A stretch of 60,000 nt of DNA from Symsagittifera roscoffensis (taxonomy: Eukaryota > Xenacoelomorpha > Acoela > Convolutidae), in contig NC_087062.1 of the NCBI RefSeq assembly GCF_963678635.1, positions 55,376,363 through 55,436,362 on the forward strand, in the 5' to 3' direction. A program made the translations under genes and the position numbers. The notes under the pieces were generated by a model, which was given only the letters and a program-made list of their open reading frames with translations, had not been told where the DNA came from and did no database searches. Shown in pieces: positions 21,061 to 33,649 of the stretch (positions within the stretch are counted from its first letter, which is position 1; the number at the start of each line of letters is the position of its first letter).

Positions 21061-24000
21061 ATCCGCATAAACGTTAAAAGAGCATAATAGTGCAAAATGG
21101 CATTCTTTAAATCTACATTACACAGCCCAAAAAACACAGGTACAATATCTTTTCAAATTTGTGCTCAGGGCAACAAAATTTTCCAAAAGGTGAAAAAAAT
21201 CTCCGACACATGACTTGTTTACACTAGCTTGCAAGTGTTCGCGTTTTAGTACGATCCTTCTTTTTTTTCGAACCCAACTGGCAAAATAAAAAGTTGAAAA
21301 AAAGTGTTTTTTTTTTCATTTGATAGCACTTTCCCCATAATAACGATCTGTAGCATAGGAAATTTCTTAGCATCTGTTCTCTGCTTTATTTGTGACTAGT
21401 GTCTCTGATTTATTAATTGTCTGCGAGTGGTTAGTGTGTGAGAGTTATAATCTATACATCGCACTTTTTCTCATTGCACTGGCTAGTGTTTGCGAAGCGC
21501 AGCTTTGCCTCTGTGTACAAAAATGAGATGTCTGGAGAAAAAAATGTCTGGAAAAACCGGGAGAAAAAATTTGGAAACACAGATTTTCTGTGACGCAAAG
21601 CAGAAAAAATTGAAAACAAGAAGCAACGAATTTTCAGCCAAGTAGCAACGAAATAACACCGAACTCCTGCGTGCATGCCAAAACTCTAATTGACAGCTTT
21701 TACGAAAAGCTTTGTAAAAGTGTATCCGATTGAAACAAATACTTAGTGAAACCAAGACGAACCTACAGGTAAGAACTACCTTGCCTTGCGTGGGTCTAAA
21801 AGACTTCACTCCATGTGCAACATGAAAAATTATTCGCGAAAAATGTTTTGCCTATGTTAGCAACCTTACACACAATTTTTTGTTTCAGTCTTAAACGTTT
21901 CGTTTTAAAGTTTAATTTTGATTTTCTGCGCAGTTATTACAAATTCCGAGTATTTTTTTTTTCAATTCCCCGTCTGTCAATCTCAGACCGAGTTGTACAG
22001 CTATTTAAATCATGATTATTTCATCGTTATAATCTAAAAATTTTGCCGGCAGGTTGAAATTATACGGCAGGTTCTAACCGTTTTTGACGTATCTGTTTCT
22101 CCTTAGCTGCCGTGTAAATCAAAATGATTTTCCTGTCTCTGGTGCCATGAAGATTGTTTGAGTATCAAATCGGACTGATGTTGCAACTATTTTTGGTTTC
22201 AACCAGTTTGAAATTGCCTTTTTTAATTGAGCGCTTTTTTTTTAGTTTTTAATCGAAGCCTTGAAAGCAAATTCAAAGCTTGCAAGAAAAACAGACAGGT
22301 GGCAAAAAAAACTGATAGCCCGTTACTAATTGTTAGGAGAGAGGGTGGGATGTGATGAACAACTGTACAATTTAGTTAGTAATTTTTTTTACTATTTAAA
22401 ACATCGCTTGACCTAAAAAAACAAAACCTAAAACAAACAAAAATCACTTGGCTTACATAAACCAAAACAAATGAAACTTTTATGAAAGAACCTAGCCCGA
22501 ACAAATTTTATACCACAGTGCTGGTAATTATATTTGTTTGATTACATACACATACACTTTAAAAGGCCAGCACTACGGCGTAAAAAATGTTCCCTTAAAA
22601 TTGTTTCACTCGTTTTGGTTTATGTTGGTGAAGTATTTTTTTTTGTGTAATATCAGGCTGTTTTTAACCTGTAATTATAGCGCATATTTTTTAACTTTCG
22701 CAAGTAAGTTTCGCAAGTAGTGCGAAGCTCCTCTTTACCTCGGTGTTTAATTTTGACCTCATCGGTATTAAATTGTGAAAAATGTCTCAGTAAAAACAGA
22801 AGTAAAATTTAAAAAAATAAAAAGTTTGAAGAAAAACAACATGGAAAAAGACTAGATATTCACTACTACGCTCAAAATACAGCAAAAAATATCGTTTTGA
22901 GAGCAAGAATCGTTTTGAGTAATTTTTAGACATAGTATCCGGAAGGGAGAGGATGATGAAGAATTCATCGAAGTTTGAAAGTTTTCATCTTTTTTTTTGG
23001 TTACCCAAACTGATTTTTTCGAGCTCTCTCAGAAATTATGCTAATGATAGGGATGAAGATCCCAAAAATTTACCAAATAAATATTTAACCTGAAATAATA
23101 ATAATTGCAACCACAAATAATCAAATTTTCAAAAAGTTAAGAGAAGGCCATATATGATGTTTTCTTTTGAATCAAAGAGGAATTCAAAAAGAGATAAAAA
23201 TCTGAAAATCTTTCAAAAACTGTGATTAAAAAAAACAATTTCAAAAAACCTCTAAGAAAAATTTCTGCTATATTTGAAACTCATTCATTGCATATATCTT
23301 AAAAACATTTTCAGCTATTAAAAAAGTTCTCAAAGCGTACGCCAATTCTGTGCAGTGCAACTGAGCCGAAAAAACATCGACAAATAAAAGTTCAGAAATG
23401 ATTATATGTCACGCAGAAAAATTCATGTTTACAGAAAAAGCTAAGCAGCCAGTTGGAAAACAATCATTGAACGCAAGGAAACATTAGAAAAACTGACTCG
23501 AACTTGGAAGTACAAAAAGTAAAGTAAAAATACAAATTTTACACAGAAGCTTAAACCACTTGCGATACAATTCAAAACCTAGCCTTACAAGATATTGGAA
23601 AAAAAGAAGCATTTCATTTTTTTTAATCAAGCTGAAAAAATTACTAGGAAAAAGTAAAAAAAAAACTGACTACAAAGTTCTCACACATTGATCCTAGTAG
23701 ATACTCAAAAACTACCTTATTAAAAATTTAGAACCAAGGACCGCGCGAAGCTGAGCTTCTCACCACTTGCGATACAACTAGATCTATCAAAATGAATTAA
23801 TATAGTAGTGAAAAAAAAATGCCGAAATAGAATGCAAAATCAGCAGCGGAACAAAATTAACCAGGCGGCGACGAAGCCGAAAATACCTGAGCAGAAACTC
23901 TTCCAGCCTCTTATTTAAAATTCAAAAACTATGAAAAACGTTTGCGTTCCCTCCCTTTCAAAGCCCACACAGACACAAAACCTTTTTACGCGCATCAAAC

Positions 24001-27000
24001 GATGCAAAAAGAGGCTGCTAAGCCGATATAAAAAAAAACAAGCAGAAACCTATCAAACCAAAAAAATGGAAAAAAAAATTAATAAACCGAGTGGTGAAAA
24101 TACAAAACGAACTTAAAAAAAGGGAAAAGGAACGTAAAAAATGCATATCCCTCGAAACGGCGCAAAATACGGTCACTAAGTAGATAAACAGTAGGCCGAA
24201 ATACAAATTAAAAGCAAAAAAAGGAAATATGAAATCAAGGTAAGTAAAACTACGAAATGCAGGAATTAATCAACATTAATAGCAACATTAAAGAAAAATT
24301 CGCGCAGCGAAAAAAAAACGATTCTAAGATGTTTCAGACGAAAAATTGGCCGTTTGAAAAAAAACAGGTCTTTGTAAGATTCTAACCTCCATGCTAACTG
24401 GGTCGCGAACGCTAAGAAATTTGAATTAACACAGAGGCGAAGAAGAGCTTCGCGCATCACTTGCGATGCAACACAATTATAAAAAAAACTTAGATCGAAA
24501 AAAATTTGAATGTTGAAAAAAATTAGGTGAACTTAAATTTTTTCGATAAAAAAAAATCAGGGGCCAACTAAAAACGGAGGTACGTGTTTCATATTGAATT
24601 TGCTATAATGAAGCGGCACGAAAGTGTGATTTCAAAAATTGGACTTTGCCCAAAACCTTAATTGTTTCTCTACTAAAATGAGTGATGAGTAAAAAAATTG
24701 AGATAATCAATTTTCCCGCGGAGATAACCTTTCTCTTAAAAAAAGGAGTTGTCACTTCTGCGGGAACAATTATCGCAACCTGTTCTTTCAATTGAATTTT
24801 TCATCTCAGAAAACGGTCAACATTTTTGAAAAACAGTCATGGAATAACTCACTACACAGGGTCTACTCTACTCACCTGATCGAACTCTACACAGCCGGTC
24901 TATCCTTTGGTAACATTTTTTGAAAATTGGTAACTAAATCTCAAGAACAATGAAAACTTTAGCGAAAAGGGCAACATTTAGCCACCAATAAACCAGGTAC
25001 AAAAGCAATGCAACTATAGCCACCAATAAACCAGGTACAAAAGCAATGCAACGGAGCAAAAAATAACCAGGTATATAGAAAAAAAAACAGAAGTGCTATA
25101 AAAAAAAAACAATCGCGACCTATATAAGATTCTTCACTACGTTAACGACTCTTAAACATGTCCTGGCCGGATATGAATCACGGTCTTCGCAGGTATGTGC
25201 ATTACTTCTACGCCATATGTGCGGATTTACGCCTCAACAAAAAGTCCAGTATATTCCAATTTGATAACGCTTGCTTATCTCTAGCTTGATTTTAAATTTT
25301 TAAATGAAGTTATGTACTGGAGATGGTTTTTCTAGTCCAAAATTAATATGCAGATATTGCCATTCAGAGCGAATTATCGCGATATTCAGATACGTTTTCA
25401 AATGATTTTGGTAGCTGAATTTTTAACAAGAGCTGTGAAGCCGCAATTTTCGAACCACCGTCGGCTTTCCATGGGGTACTCGAGGTCGCGCAAAAAAGAT
25501 CCCGACTACGACATGGTAGATTACCGCATCGTGAAGTACTCCGAAAAAAAACTACGCTATATCAGTCTATACAGGGGCATTTCACAGGTACGATAAAAAC
25601 GCGGAGCTATAAAACCTCAAATTAACGCTTTGGTATACTTTTTTGTATACACGATAGAAATAAAATAAAATCGAAGCTTTAAAACCTCAAATTAACTTTT
25701 TTGTTAACTCAATTATCCCTACCCATTTTTATATAGAAAAGTGAAGTTTTAGCCAACTAAATTCTTAATAAGGCCAAACAGCTCATCTTAATCAAGTTCA
25801 TTTGAACTGTTTTCTGAGCCGAATTTGTTACTCGTTAATATGAAACTGGTAAATGGTGCGTATTTATTTTCCCAAGTTTGCACTTTTCAACTGCCTTTAA
25901 AATGAAAATCAATCAATGAGTTTTTCTCACATTTCGAGCAATTACAACAGCTGGCATTACTATTTCAGTAGCTTTTGTAATTTAGCGCTGGATTATACGA
26001 AAATACTGTGCTAGACTTAACATAAAGAAATACGACTTCCGTTGAAAAAAAAATACACCAATGGATTGACTACTGTGCGGATCCGTATCTCCGACCCACA
26101 CATTTAGAATCTAGTCTCTCGACAAATGTGCTATATACTCTTGCTGTTTTCCAAACACCAGTCATCAATATAGCGGCAAAACAAGCGGATAAAACACATG
26201 GGCAACATTTATAACTCCAAATTTATAAAGCCATTTTGCAGAGCATTTAGTTATGCAAGTTAGGTTCGGAAAAAATGACCACCTCGTAAACGCAAAAAAT
26301 TGGCATGTTCATTTTTCAAGAAGAGTGGATGATGGCCGACATTTCGATTGGGATGAGGAAACATTATCAACCTCTTCGTCATTTCTAGTGGCTAATTGAA
26401 AGTGGCTAAATTGTAGAAACATTTCATAGATGACCATACTCAAACGAAAATATCAACAAGACTGCTTGTATCAGGGCAAAGCCCTGAATGTTCCGACTGC
26501 CCTTTAAGGTTTATGGAGCAGATGTAATAACATAAAAAATTAAATGAAATAAAATAAAATTAAAAAAAAAACTATTTTTTAATTTGAAATTTTTTATGAA
26601 AATTATCCCCCCACACGCCATATAAAGTACAAAAAGATAGATTTCGTTCCTTGTAACAAATCAATTATGGCAAATAAGCTTTGTCCAACCAATTTGGAAC
26701 GATTTATAAGACGGATTAAATCTCCGCTTACGCGTTAATAGCGCGAATTATATCGCGCGTTAATTGTCCCAAATTGGTCAAAATGGCAATCTTTAAACCC
26801 TCATAACTTTACGCAAAATGATCACAGGTAAAAAATCTTTTCAAATTTAAGCTCAGGACAACAATGGCTTTCGAATGATATAAAAAAAATTCCATCAAAA
26901 ATGGCTAGTTAAAAAGTCGAAATTTGTCTGAAGAAAAAAAAACCCACCCCGAGCACAAATATTCCGTTACTTTCGTATCGAAAGTCGGAACAATAATACT

Positions 27001-28570
27001 ACACTACTAGAAACATCTCCATGCCTTTTTATAACTTTATTAGCTCTTTTGAGTCGCACGCAGATTGGACTGATTAACTAGGTATGTATTATTAACCACC
27101 AGCTTGTCATTACAAAATTTATCGGCTCGTTTTTCAATTGTTTGTAATCGTCAACCATTAGGACCCTGACCTCTCACTGAAGAGGGACTTGAATTCCATA
27201 GCCTGCATTAATCTCTTCGTTTTTGGCATATACCGCAGTCTTATGTAAATTTGCCACAAAAAAAATTGCACTAGAAAATGTGCGACTTACGAACGAAAAA
27301 AGTGGTCTGTTGTTATAGTACAAGCATAACAGCTAGCTATTTTATCTTTTGTAAAAATTGCTTTAAGCCTCTCACCTTATGGTTGATACCCTCTCGGTTC
27401 AGTGCCACCGTTATACTGGCACCAGGAACATGGAAAACTATGTCTTTTAATATAAATTTAGTTTCATTCGTTAATGACATATTGCTTAGCATTGCATAAA
27501 TATTCTTAAGGCATTGAAACAAACAAAACAAAATGAATTAACTCTTTGTCATAAACCAGAGCTCAATAGCTCGTTCAGTCCCTTTGTAGAAAAAATCGAC
27601 GAAGAGTCCACTATAAATCTGAATATTATTATAACCTCAACTGCCCATTTCTTCCACTTCAATTTCAGAATAGCTTCTTTTTTGTTCTGTAAATTTCAAA
27701 GGAGCAGAGTGGGCTTTATCTTTGTTATCTACAATCTAGTCGTCAAAATAGATGGAAATATTTATGCAAATGTCTTCTGACACATTGAGTTAAGTGTGAT
27801 GTACGGTGAACTAAAAGAATCTGGATATTCATTCTTCAATTCCACGAACTTAACTTATTTTCATGTTTTCGGGTCAGAAGAATAATTATAGAAACAACTG
27901 TTTGAACAAGGTTACAGTAAAAATCAAACAGCTTAGATTACAGGTTTAAGTTAAACAACAATACAAGCAGCTTGAAAATAGAAACTAAAAGTTTTGTATA
28001 AGGAGTTGGTCTGACTTAGTTCTTTCTGTCTTTTGTGGGCGTAGGTCGGGCAGTGTGGGCTCTTCGTTCAACTTCGGTGCTCCGTTATTAAATTGCTAGG
28101 TTGCACACGATCACTTGTGTGTCTTTGGCATGGGTAATGGGGATACTAACTACTTGAGGTTGGCCTAACTTCTTGAAGAGGTTGTGCTCTATTTTTGCTG
28201 CTTTCAATTCGGATAATCCACAAACGGAACGATGCCAAAACACTTTACACCCTTATTAAACAGGTTGCATAATAGCTGCATGATTTGCTAATATATACTT
28301 AATGACGTACATTGATTTTAAAAACATAAAAAAGTTTCACTTCGAGCCAATACAGCACATGTTTTAAGGTGGGTTCTGAACAAACTATCAAAATGCAAAA
28401 TAAATTTTATATTGTAAATGAAAAAGAAAGAAAATGAAGCACCTCAAGGTGACCATATTTGAAGTGAAAGTAGTTTAAAAATTAAATTTGAAACTATAAA
28501 AATTTATAAATTTAGGTTGCATGAAAAACTAACACGTTCTACTTCCACTGCTTAACTGTATTTGTCATTT
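21061..28570. other. Long AT-rich stretch without a recognised gene
   Basis: Copies of dispersed repeats are visible: a tRNA-headed repeat at about 21240-21530; CGCAAGTGG.GCGAAGC-type fragments near 22710, 23750 and 24450 on either strand; a 38-bp tandem pair at 24979-25055; and a minus-strand tRNA-like segment at about 25150-25215 (GGCGTAGAAGTAATGC, then GTGATTCATATCCGG). One coding-like segment occurs at 25431-25587. Between 22.0 and 24.9 kb and between 26.9 and 28.5 kb I see nothing else supportable. Confidence 0.6.
25431..25587 (+). other. Coding-like segment, unidentified (possible exon)
   Basis: A 52-codon open stretch follows a plausible acceptor (TTTTTAACAAG) and ends CACAG before GTACGA. 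It is clearly richer in G+C than its surroundings and encodes a charged peptide with KKDPDYDMVDYRIVKYSEKK and LRYISLYRG. I do not recognise the protein. No neighbouring exon could be tied to it, so it may be an exon of an unknown gene or a fossil of one. Confidence 0.35.
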
Positions 28571-28575
28571 TTATT
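28570..28575 (-). terminator. Candidate AATAAA polyadenylation signal of the GRB2-like gene
   Basis: AATAAA on the minus strand, about 70 bases downstream of the TGA. The position is plausible, but the surrounding DNA is AT-rich, so a chance match is possible. Confidence 0.45.
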
Positions 28576-28644
28576 TTAAACAATTTATCGCAATTGAAGC
28601 CGCCAATTTCAACTTTTACTTTATAAGGTTAGTTTACCAAAACT

Positions 28645-29298
28645 TCATAAAATCTGCACAAAAGTAGCAGGGAAATAGCCAGATTCTCCGTTCAGTTGTC
28701 CTTTCCACCATTGGGAGTTGCTTGTGTCCAGAAGGTCAATGACATCTCCTTTGTTGAACTGGAGTTCTCCGTCCTCTTGCCTGGTGAAATCGTAGCATGC
28801 TCTAGCTTTGCCGATGAGCTGCACCATATCTGTCAGCACTATCCGATGACTTCTGCTGATCGATATACTTCGGTAATTGTCTACGAGGAGGTTTAAAGAA
28901 AGGAAGCCTTGAACCCAAATGTGAAACACCATCTTTTTAGTAACTTCGTCCTCTTTTCGCAAAATTTTGAAGTGTTGCACACTGTCCATAAATTTGACTG
29001 ACAAGGAAAAACTGCCAGCCATGCTGTCAGTTTCCGAGTCTCGGATCAGGAAGGCGCCGTCATGAGGTTGCTTCAGTAACTGTTGTTCTGCGTTGGCACG
29101 TGTTATCTTACCTTGATACCACGGACACTCTTTCATTTGAATGTAGTTTTTTGGTACAAAACCTGTCCTACTTCTCAGTTCTGCATTGAACCAATTTGCA
29201 TCACGATCTGTTTGTAATACAAGCAAAGTCTCGCCTCTTTTGAAACTCAATTCGTCGTCAGCAGTAGCATTGAAGTCGTAAATTGCCAGAGCCTCCAT
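28645..29298 (-). CDS. GRB2-like: GRB2/drk/sem-5 SH3-SH2-SH3 adaptor
   Basis: The 217-residue protein matches the GRB2 family length and order: N-terminal SH3 at about 1-57 (ATADDELSFKRGE, NWFNAEL, GFVPKNYI), SH2 at about 60-152 (WYQGKITR, GAFLIRDSE with the phosphotyrosine-binding Arg, FSLSVKF, VQHFKILR), and C-terminal SH3 at about 160-216 (DFTRQEDGELQFNKGD, WWKGQLNGESGYFP). The Trp that makes GRB2 prefer pYxN peptides appears kept in HIWVQGF. It would link receptor tyrosine kinases to Sos in the cytoplasm. The ATG context is AAATCATGG. The gene has no intron in the coding part, unlike vertebrate GRB2. A polyadenylation-type AATAAA lies 70 bases past the stop. Confidence 0.95.
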   Translation of the reverse strand: MEALAIYDFNATADDELSFKRGETLLVLQTDRDANWFNAELRSRTGFVPKNYIQMKECPWYQGKITRANAEQQLLKQPHDGAFLIRDSETDSMAGSFSLSVKFMDSVQHFKILRKEDEVTKKMVFHIWVQGFLSLNLLVDNYRSISISRSHRIVLTDMVQLIGKARACYDFTRQEDGELQFNKGDVIDLLDTSNSQWWKGQLNGESGYFPATFVQIL

Positions 29299-30199
29299 GA
29301 TTTGGTCAACTCACTCTGTGTTCAAAGCTAGCCCCAATAAATATCTGAAATGTAGCGTACCAAAAACTTAGAGTCGGTTAGGAGCATGAAATTATCGGAA
29401 TCAGGGTAACCACTTGTTTATTTACTGTTACATTTTTCTAAAACAAAACACTGAACCTATTTTTACTCTTGCCCGTAAATAACTCTGGGTACAAGGATGA
29501 TAGCTGGGTCCCTATAGAGAATTTTTTGAGCTTAAAATGTTCGGAAACAGGTTCAAAAATTTGAAATAGGTTCAGAAAATTAATTGTTTTAAAACTTTTC
29601 TCAAAAAGTGCAGGACCCATCTGTCATACTTGCTTTTCTCAGGAACCCAACTTTGTTCACAGGATCGAATCTCCAAATTCAAGATCTCTATTTCTACCCA
29701 AGTTGAACAATTAACAGTTATAATTTAACAGCAATAGTTGAACAGCTGGTCTAGAGCTACTGCAGCGATAGCGGGGCTATATCTTAATAAATTTTCAGAT
29801 TTGTACTGATTTTTTGTCGGCTTTATTGATTTCGTCTCAATTTTGGTCGGCTTACTTGCCGGGTGTTTAATTTTTACTTTTTTGGTAGCTGTCTTATTAT
29901 TTTTGGGAAAACAAATGTTTTATAAGATTATTAGGAAAATTTAGCTTCAACATCTGTTTTATGAGTGCATGGTTTCAGATTTATTTTTCAGTGCTTTATT
30001 TTATTATAGATTTTCTTTATTTTATTTATTTTATATAGATTTTCTTTGCAATTTTGACAAGACTATTTTTTCTACGAATATATGCGGCGAGTGTCGCACG
30101 AAATTCAGGAGTGTGGTTTTCTGGCTAAATTTTTTTGACATAAAATGAGTTCTACTATTTTTTATAAATGACCGTAACGGTTCTCTTTTATTGTTCTTG
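29299..30199. other. Upstream flank of the GRB2-like gene; no gene seen
   Basis: On the minus strand an acceptor-like TTTGAACACAG lies about 20 bases before the ATG. It could mark a 5' UTR intron or trans-splice site; the sequence alone cannot decide. The remainder is AT-rich without clear repeats. Confidence 0.4.
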
Positions 30200-30339
30200 A
30201 GATGCAGATCTCAAAACGTTGCGTATCAACTTCGTATTCGACAAGTTTGTTGTAATTGAGCTGATTTTAATAGCTTTGAGAATAATCGGCTCTTGTGCAT
30301 TTTTTAAAGTAAATAATGATATCAACTTATGCATTGATA

Positions 30340-31580
30340 GTGCAATTCATCCAGTGTTATTCTGGAAATTTAGTTTATAAATTTTCGATTGGAGCCAGAA
30401 TATTTCTGAGAAATACAAAACGGCCATTTTCATTGCAACACGTACCAAACACACAACAGCCGATCACCACACGAAAAACGGACGCGTGAAAAGCGAAAAG
30501 AAACGAAAAAGGAGGAAACAGACTACAATGAATCGGAGCCTCCGGACTCAACACGTGGAAGCGATAGGAAGCTTAACCGCGAGATCGAATGGAGCCGGAA
30601 AGTCAGGTGGAATATTAAGTACTGATCCAAATCCTCCCAATTAGAGAAAACAGGAAATGACGTATGTAAGAAATGTAACATTCGCCCAAACATTACACAA
30701 TGACGGAGCGTAGAAAAAGTACCTATTGACGACTGGTAGGCGTCAGTTACCCTAATTCTACTCGGTTTTCACCGTCTGGACCTAGCCAGTTAGTTTTCTG
30801 GTCTGCTTAGGGCTAAGAGAAAAGTTAACATTTTTATGCCATCAGTCAAACTATTTTTGATCAGCTTTCGTTTACTTGCGAAAATAAACCACGCAGCTGG
30901 ATCTCGGATCCCCAGGCTACGTGATTACCAATAAAAACAAGAATCGAAATCCATTATTTACTATGTTTTTAGTGACAGTTATATACTAAATCCTTTGGAG
31001 CTGGATTGACTTTTTCCTCTTCCTAGCTACTCATGCTATGAAATACTACATAAAATTGGATTTCTTTCAATTTTTTTCGGGATCACAGCAGCTATATAGT
31101 AAGTTTGATAGTTTACACAGTCTCTGGGCGCCGGGCCTCCAATTCCGTTTTCTCTCAGAGATAACGTCGTTCTCTCTTCAATCTCGTGGTACAGGAGGGT
31201 ACGGATCCGCTCCGACCTCCCACTGAAGCCTCCTTTCTTCTTATCTGCTTCAGCTAAGTGTCATATCGTGTCTGATCGTCAAGATAAGAGACCTAGTTTT
31301 TTCTCTTGCTTTTTTCAGCTTGTTTTATCGGCGCCTTCGTTTGTTCTCTTATCTTCTCTTTTTTTCCTGTTCAAAATGGCCGCTGCCGCATACTCAGAAA
31401 TCATCTGCTGAGAATCGAAAATTTGAAATTTGAAATTGCAAAACATTCAGACCCTCTTTTTCATAACAAGTTCGTCTCTAACGCCACTAAAAAATGCAAA
31501 ACGATGGCTAACTCTTAAATAGACCGAAAAACAACTGGCTAGGTCGGGACGGTGAAAAACGCTTAGAAGCAAAGTAGCTG
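30340..31580. repeat. Fold-back (inverted-repeat) element, first copy
   Basis: Two pairs of inverted segments nest. TTTTCGATTGGAGCC...GGCCATTTT at about 30375-30435 pairs with 31365-31425. GGTTTTCACCGTC..GACCTAGCCAG at about 30764-30805 pairs with 31520-31560. The interior shares AGTACTGATCCAAATCCT, TACTCATGCT.TGAAATACTA and CTCTGGGC.CCG..CTCCAATTCCGT with 35655-35860. So this is one copy of a dispersed family that forms hairpins. Confidence 0.7.
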
Positions 31581-32500
31581 CTGTCAGCCACTCGTCGAAT
31601 GGGATTTTTCCTATTTTCCGTCGCGGTGTTATTTTTGGGCGGAGGAAACAATTTTTTAAAGAATTTTTTCTACGTTCTTTGTTTTAATAAAATTGAAAGA
31701 TTTTTTGAAGCTCATTTACTCCGTCTGCAGGTACCTTGAGGGTTCATTGCGATATGGAAGTCCTTTTGACAAACATTTCTGGCAAAAATATTCAGTAACT
31801 GAAGAAACTTTTGGAGCTCGATGTTTTGACTATTCTTGTTTCTTTCCGGTTTTAATTTTTTATGAGAAAGAAAAGAGTAGAAATAGTTTGTCTCGGGTCA
31901 TTCTTATGTTGTAGTAAAAAAATTATTACAACAATTTTAAAAATAAGTTGATTTATTTCAAAGGGCGAGGTTAGAGGCCTCTTTAAGTAGAAAACTTGTT
32001 TACAGGCTTTTCAAATCCCAGAAAATGCTTTTTTGGAGAATCTATATTGATATTCTTTATTTTATTCCTAGTCACTTCAGTGTTAGTCTCAATATTTGCA
32101 TCCTCGATCTTGTCAAAAAGTGTTGCGTCATATGAGTATTTTCTTCTGACGCAAAACGCGATTACTTTGCCAAAAAAAATCGCCACCAGTTCTCTTTGTA
32201 ACATTTCCTATTTTTTTCAACTCCTACATCTCTTGGAAACTGGCGTACTTTTTTGTGCACGACATTCCGGCCGTTTCAATTTTAACCAGCATGTCATATT
32301 TCTTTAATTCCGACTAACAAGTTTATGTGTGCTAAAAAACTGACTTCATTTAGTTTGTCTGGGACAGGATGTTAGATCCGATAGACAAAAAACCCTCCAC
32401 CCATCCCGGTATTTTTATCTCAATCATTTCCTTTTAGCCTAATTGTTGTGATAAACTTGCTAAATAGATTTGTTTTGTTTGATGTTTGTGCCTGTATGTG
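31581..32500. other. Stretch without a recognised gene
   Basis: AT-rich, with several short open stretches on both strands but no motif, splice pattern or repeat that I can support. Confidence 0.4.
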
Positions 32501-32791
32501 GAGCGCACTCTGAGGGATTTTAGAGACAGGTCTGTCAAGTGGCTTTCTGTGGGGAGGTGGGAAACTGGAACTGGCTTGAGGAGTCTGGTGGTGCGCCGCT
32601 GGACCTACTGAGCTCGGGTGAGATTGTTCCTTGTTTTTGATTTTTATAATTCGATTTTAAAATTTAAATTAATTTAGTTGTCTTTTTTTTATTTGCTGAT
32701 TTGTAAAATTCCCACTAACCACTTATCATGGGTTAGTTCAGTCCCCTAAAGTCCAGTCAAAATCTTTTTTTTAACTACATGCTGCGTCAAG

Positions 32792-33238
32792 ATGAGGAAA
32801 AACAACAAAGAGTGTACAAGCAAAGATTGCTTAAAACCTTCTGGACTGATAAATTGGATTAGATGTGATTGTTGTTCTAGTTGGTATCATATCAGTTGTG
32901 TAAATATTTCTCTTAGCGACTCTAAGAAAACCCAATGGTTTCAGTGTATTTTATGCGTTGATGTAAAATCTGTTAATAAAGCAACAATAGGTATTGATTT
33001 AGTGCTAGACAATTATGTTAATACAGCCATCTCAAATGTCCGAGTACTCAAGAGAGTACCAAAAGTCTCGAGTGTTCCCTTGGCGGAACGTCTATCGGAC
33101 AAAATAAATAACATCGTCTACAATGAAGAAGATGTTACAAAACGGCTAATTTTTTTAACGTCGTTCTTGTTTTTTTTTGGAGCAACCGAAAAGAAGTGGA
33201 CGCAAACAGACCACAAGCGCGAGCTCTTTGATAAATAA
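32792..33238 (+). pseudogene. PHD zinc-finger domain, N-terminal part of the retroelement protein
   Basis: The first 55 residues carry a C4HC3-like pattern: CTSKDC, CDCC, WYHISCVNI and WFQCILC. PHD fingers usually read histone tails; in a retroelement such a domain could guide chromatin targeting, which is inference. Similarity leaves this frame near 33170, at a run of nine or ten T, and resumes in the frame that starts at 33177. A homopolymer indel is therefore likely. Confidence 0.7.
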
Positions 33239-33566
33239 AAAAATTCGAGCAAATGACGTGTCACTTCCAAAACCCCATCCCCAAGTTTCAAGCCCGCCTC
33301 TGAGTGATCTCGAGCAGAGAATAAAGTTAATAAGTAGTAAGCTCGATGAAGGAAATGTAAAGGGAGGAATAAAGCTTGCTGCTTCGGATGACAAAATAGC
33401 TCCTTTTTCAACTGATAACTATCAAAAATTGTTGTCTAAGCACCCACAGCGAGCCAAATTTGCAGCTCCAAATCCAGAAAAGTTGGATAGTTTTTTCGTA
33501 ACCGATTTCGACCTATACAAAGCGATAATGTCCTTTCCAACTTTGTTTTTTGGGACCGACTACTAG
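33177..33566 (+). pseudogene. Retroelement linker region before the lost RT
   Basis: It contains SSPPLSDLEQRIKLISSKLD, a GGIKLAASDDKIAPF-type block and KHP, which in this family precede the RT domain. The protein then runs FFVTDFDLYKAIMSFP, the expected approach to the first RT motif, and stops in unrelated sequence. The RT core is absent. Confidence 0.65.
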
Positions 33567-33649
33567 TACACAGTATAATTTAATTTTATTACAATTTCGA
33601 AAAATATGCCCCAAAATAAGAAAAAACAAAAGAAGAACTCCTCATTTTA

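Noticed and set aside
25158-25192. Possible first exon (ATG...CGCAG before GTATGT) upstream of 25431
   Set aside because: On the minus strand the same bases form the B-box part of a tRNA-like segment, a simpler explanation, and joining to 25431 rests only on phase.
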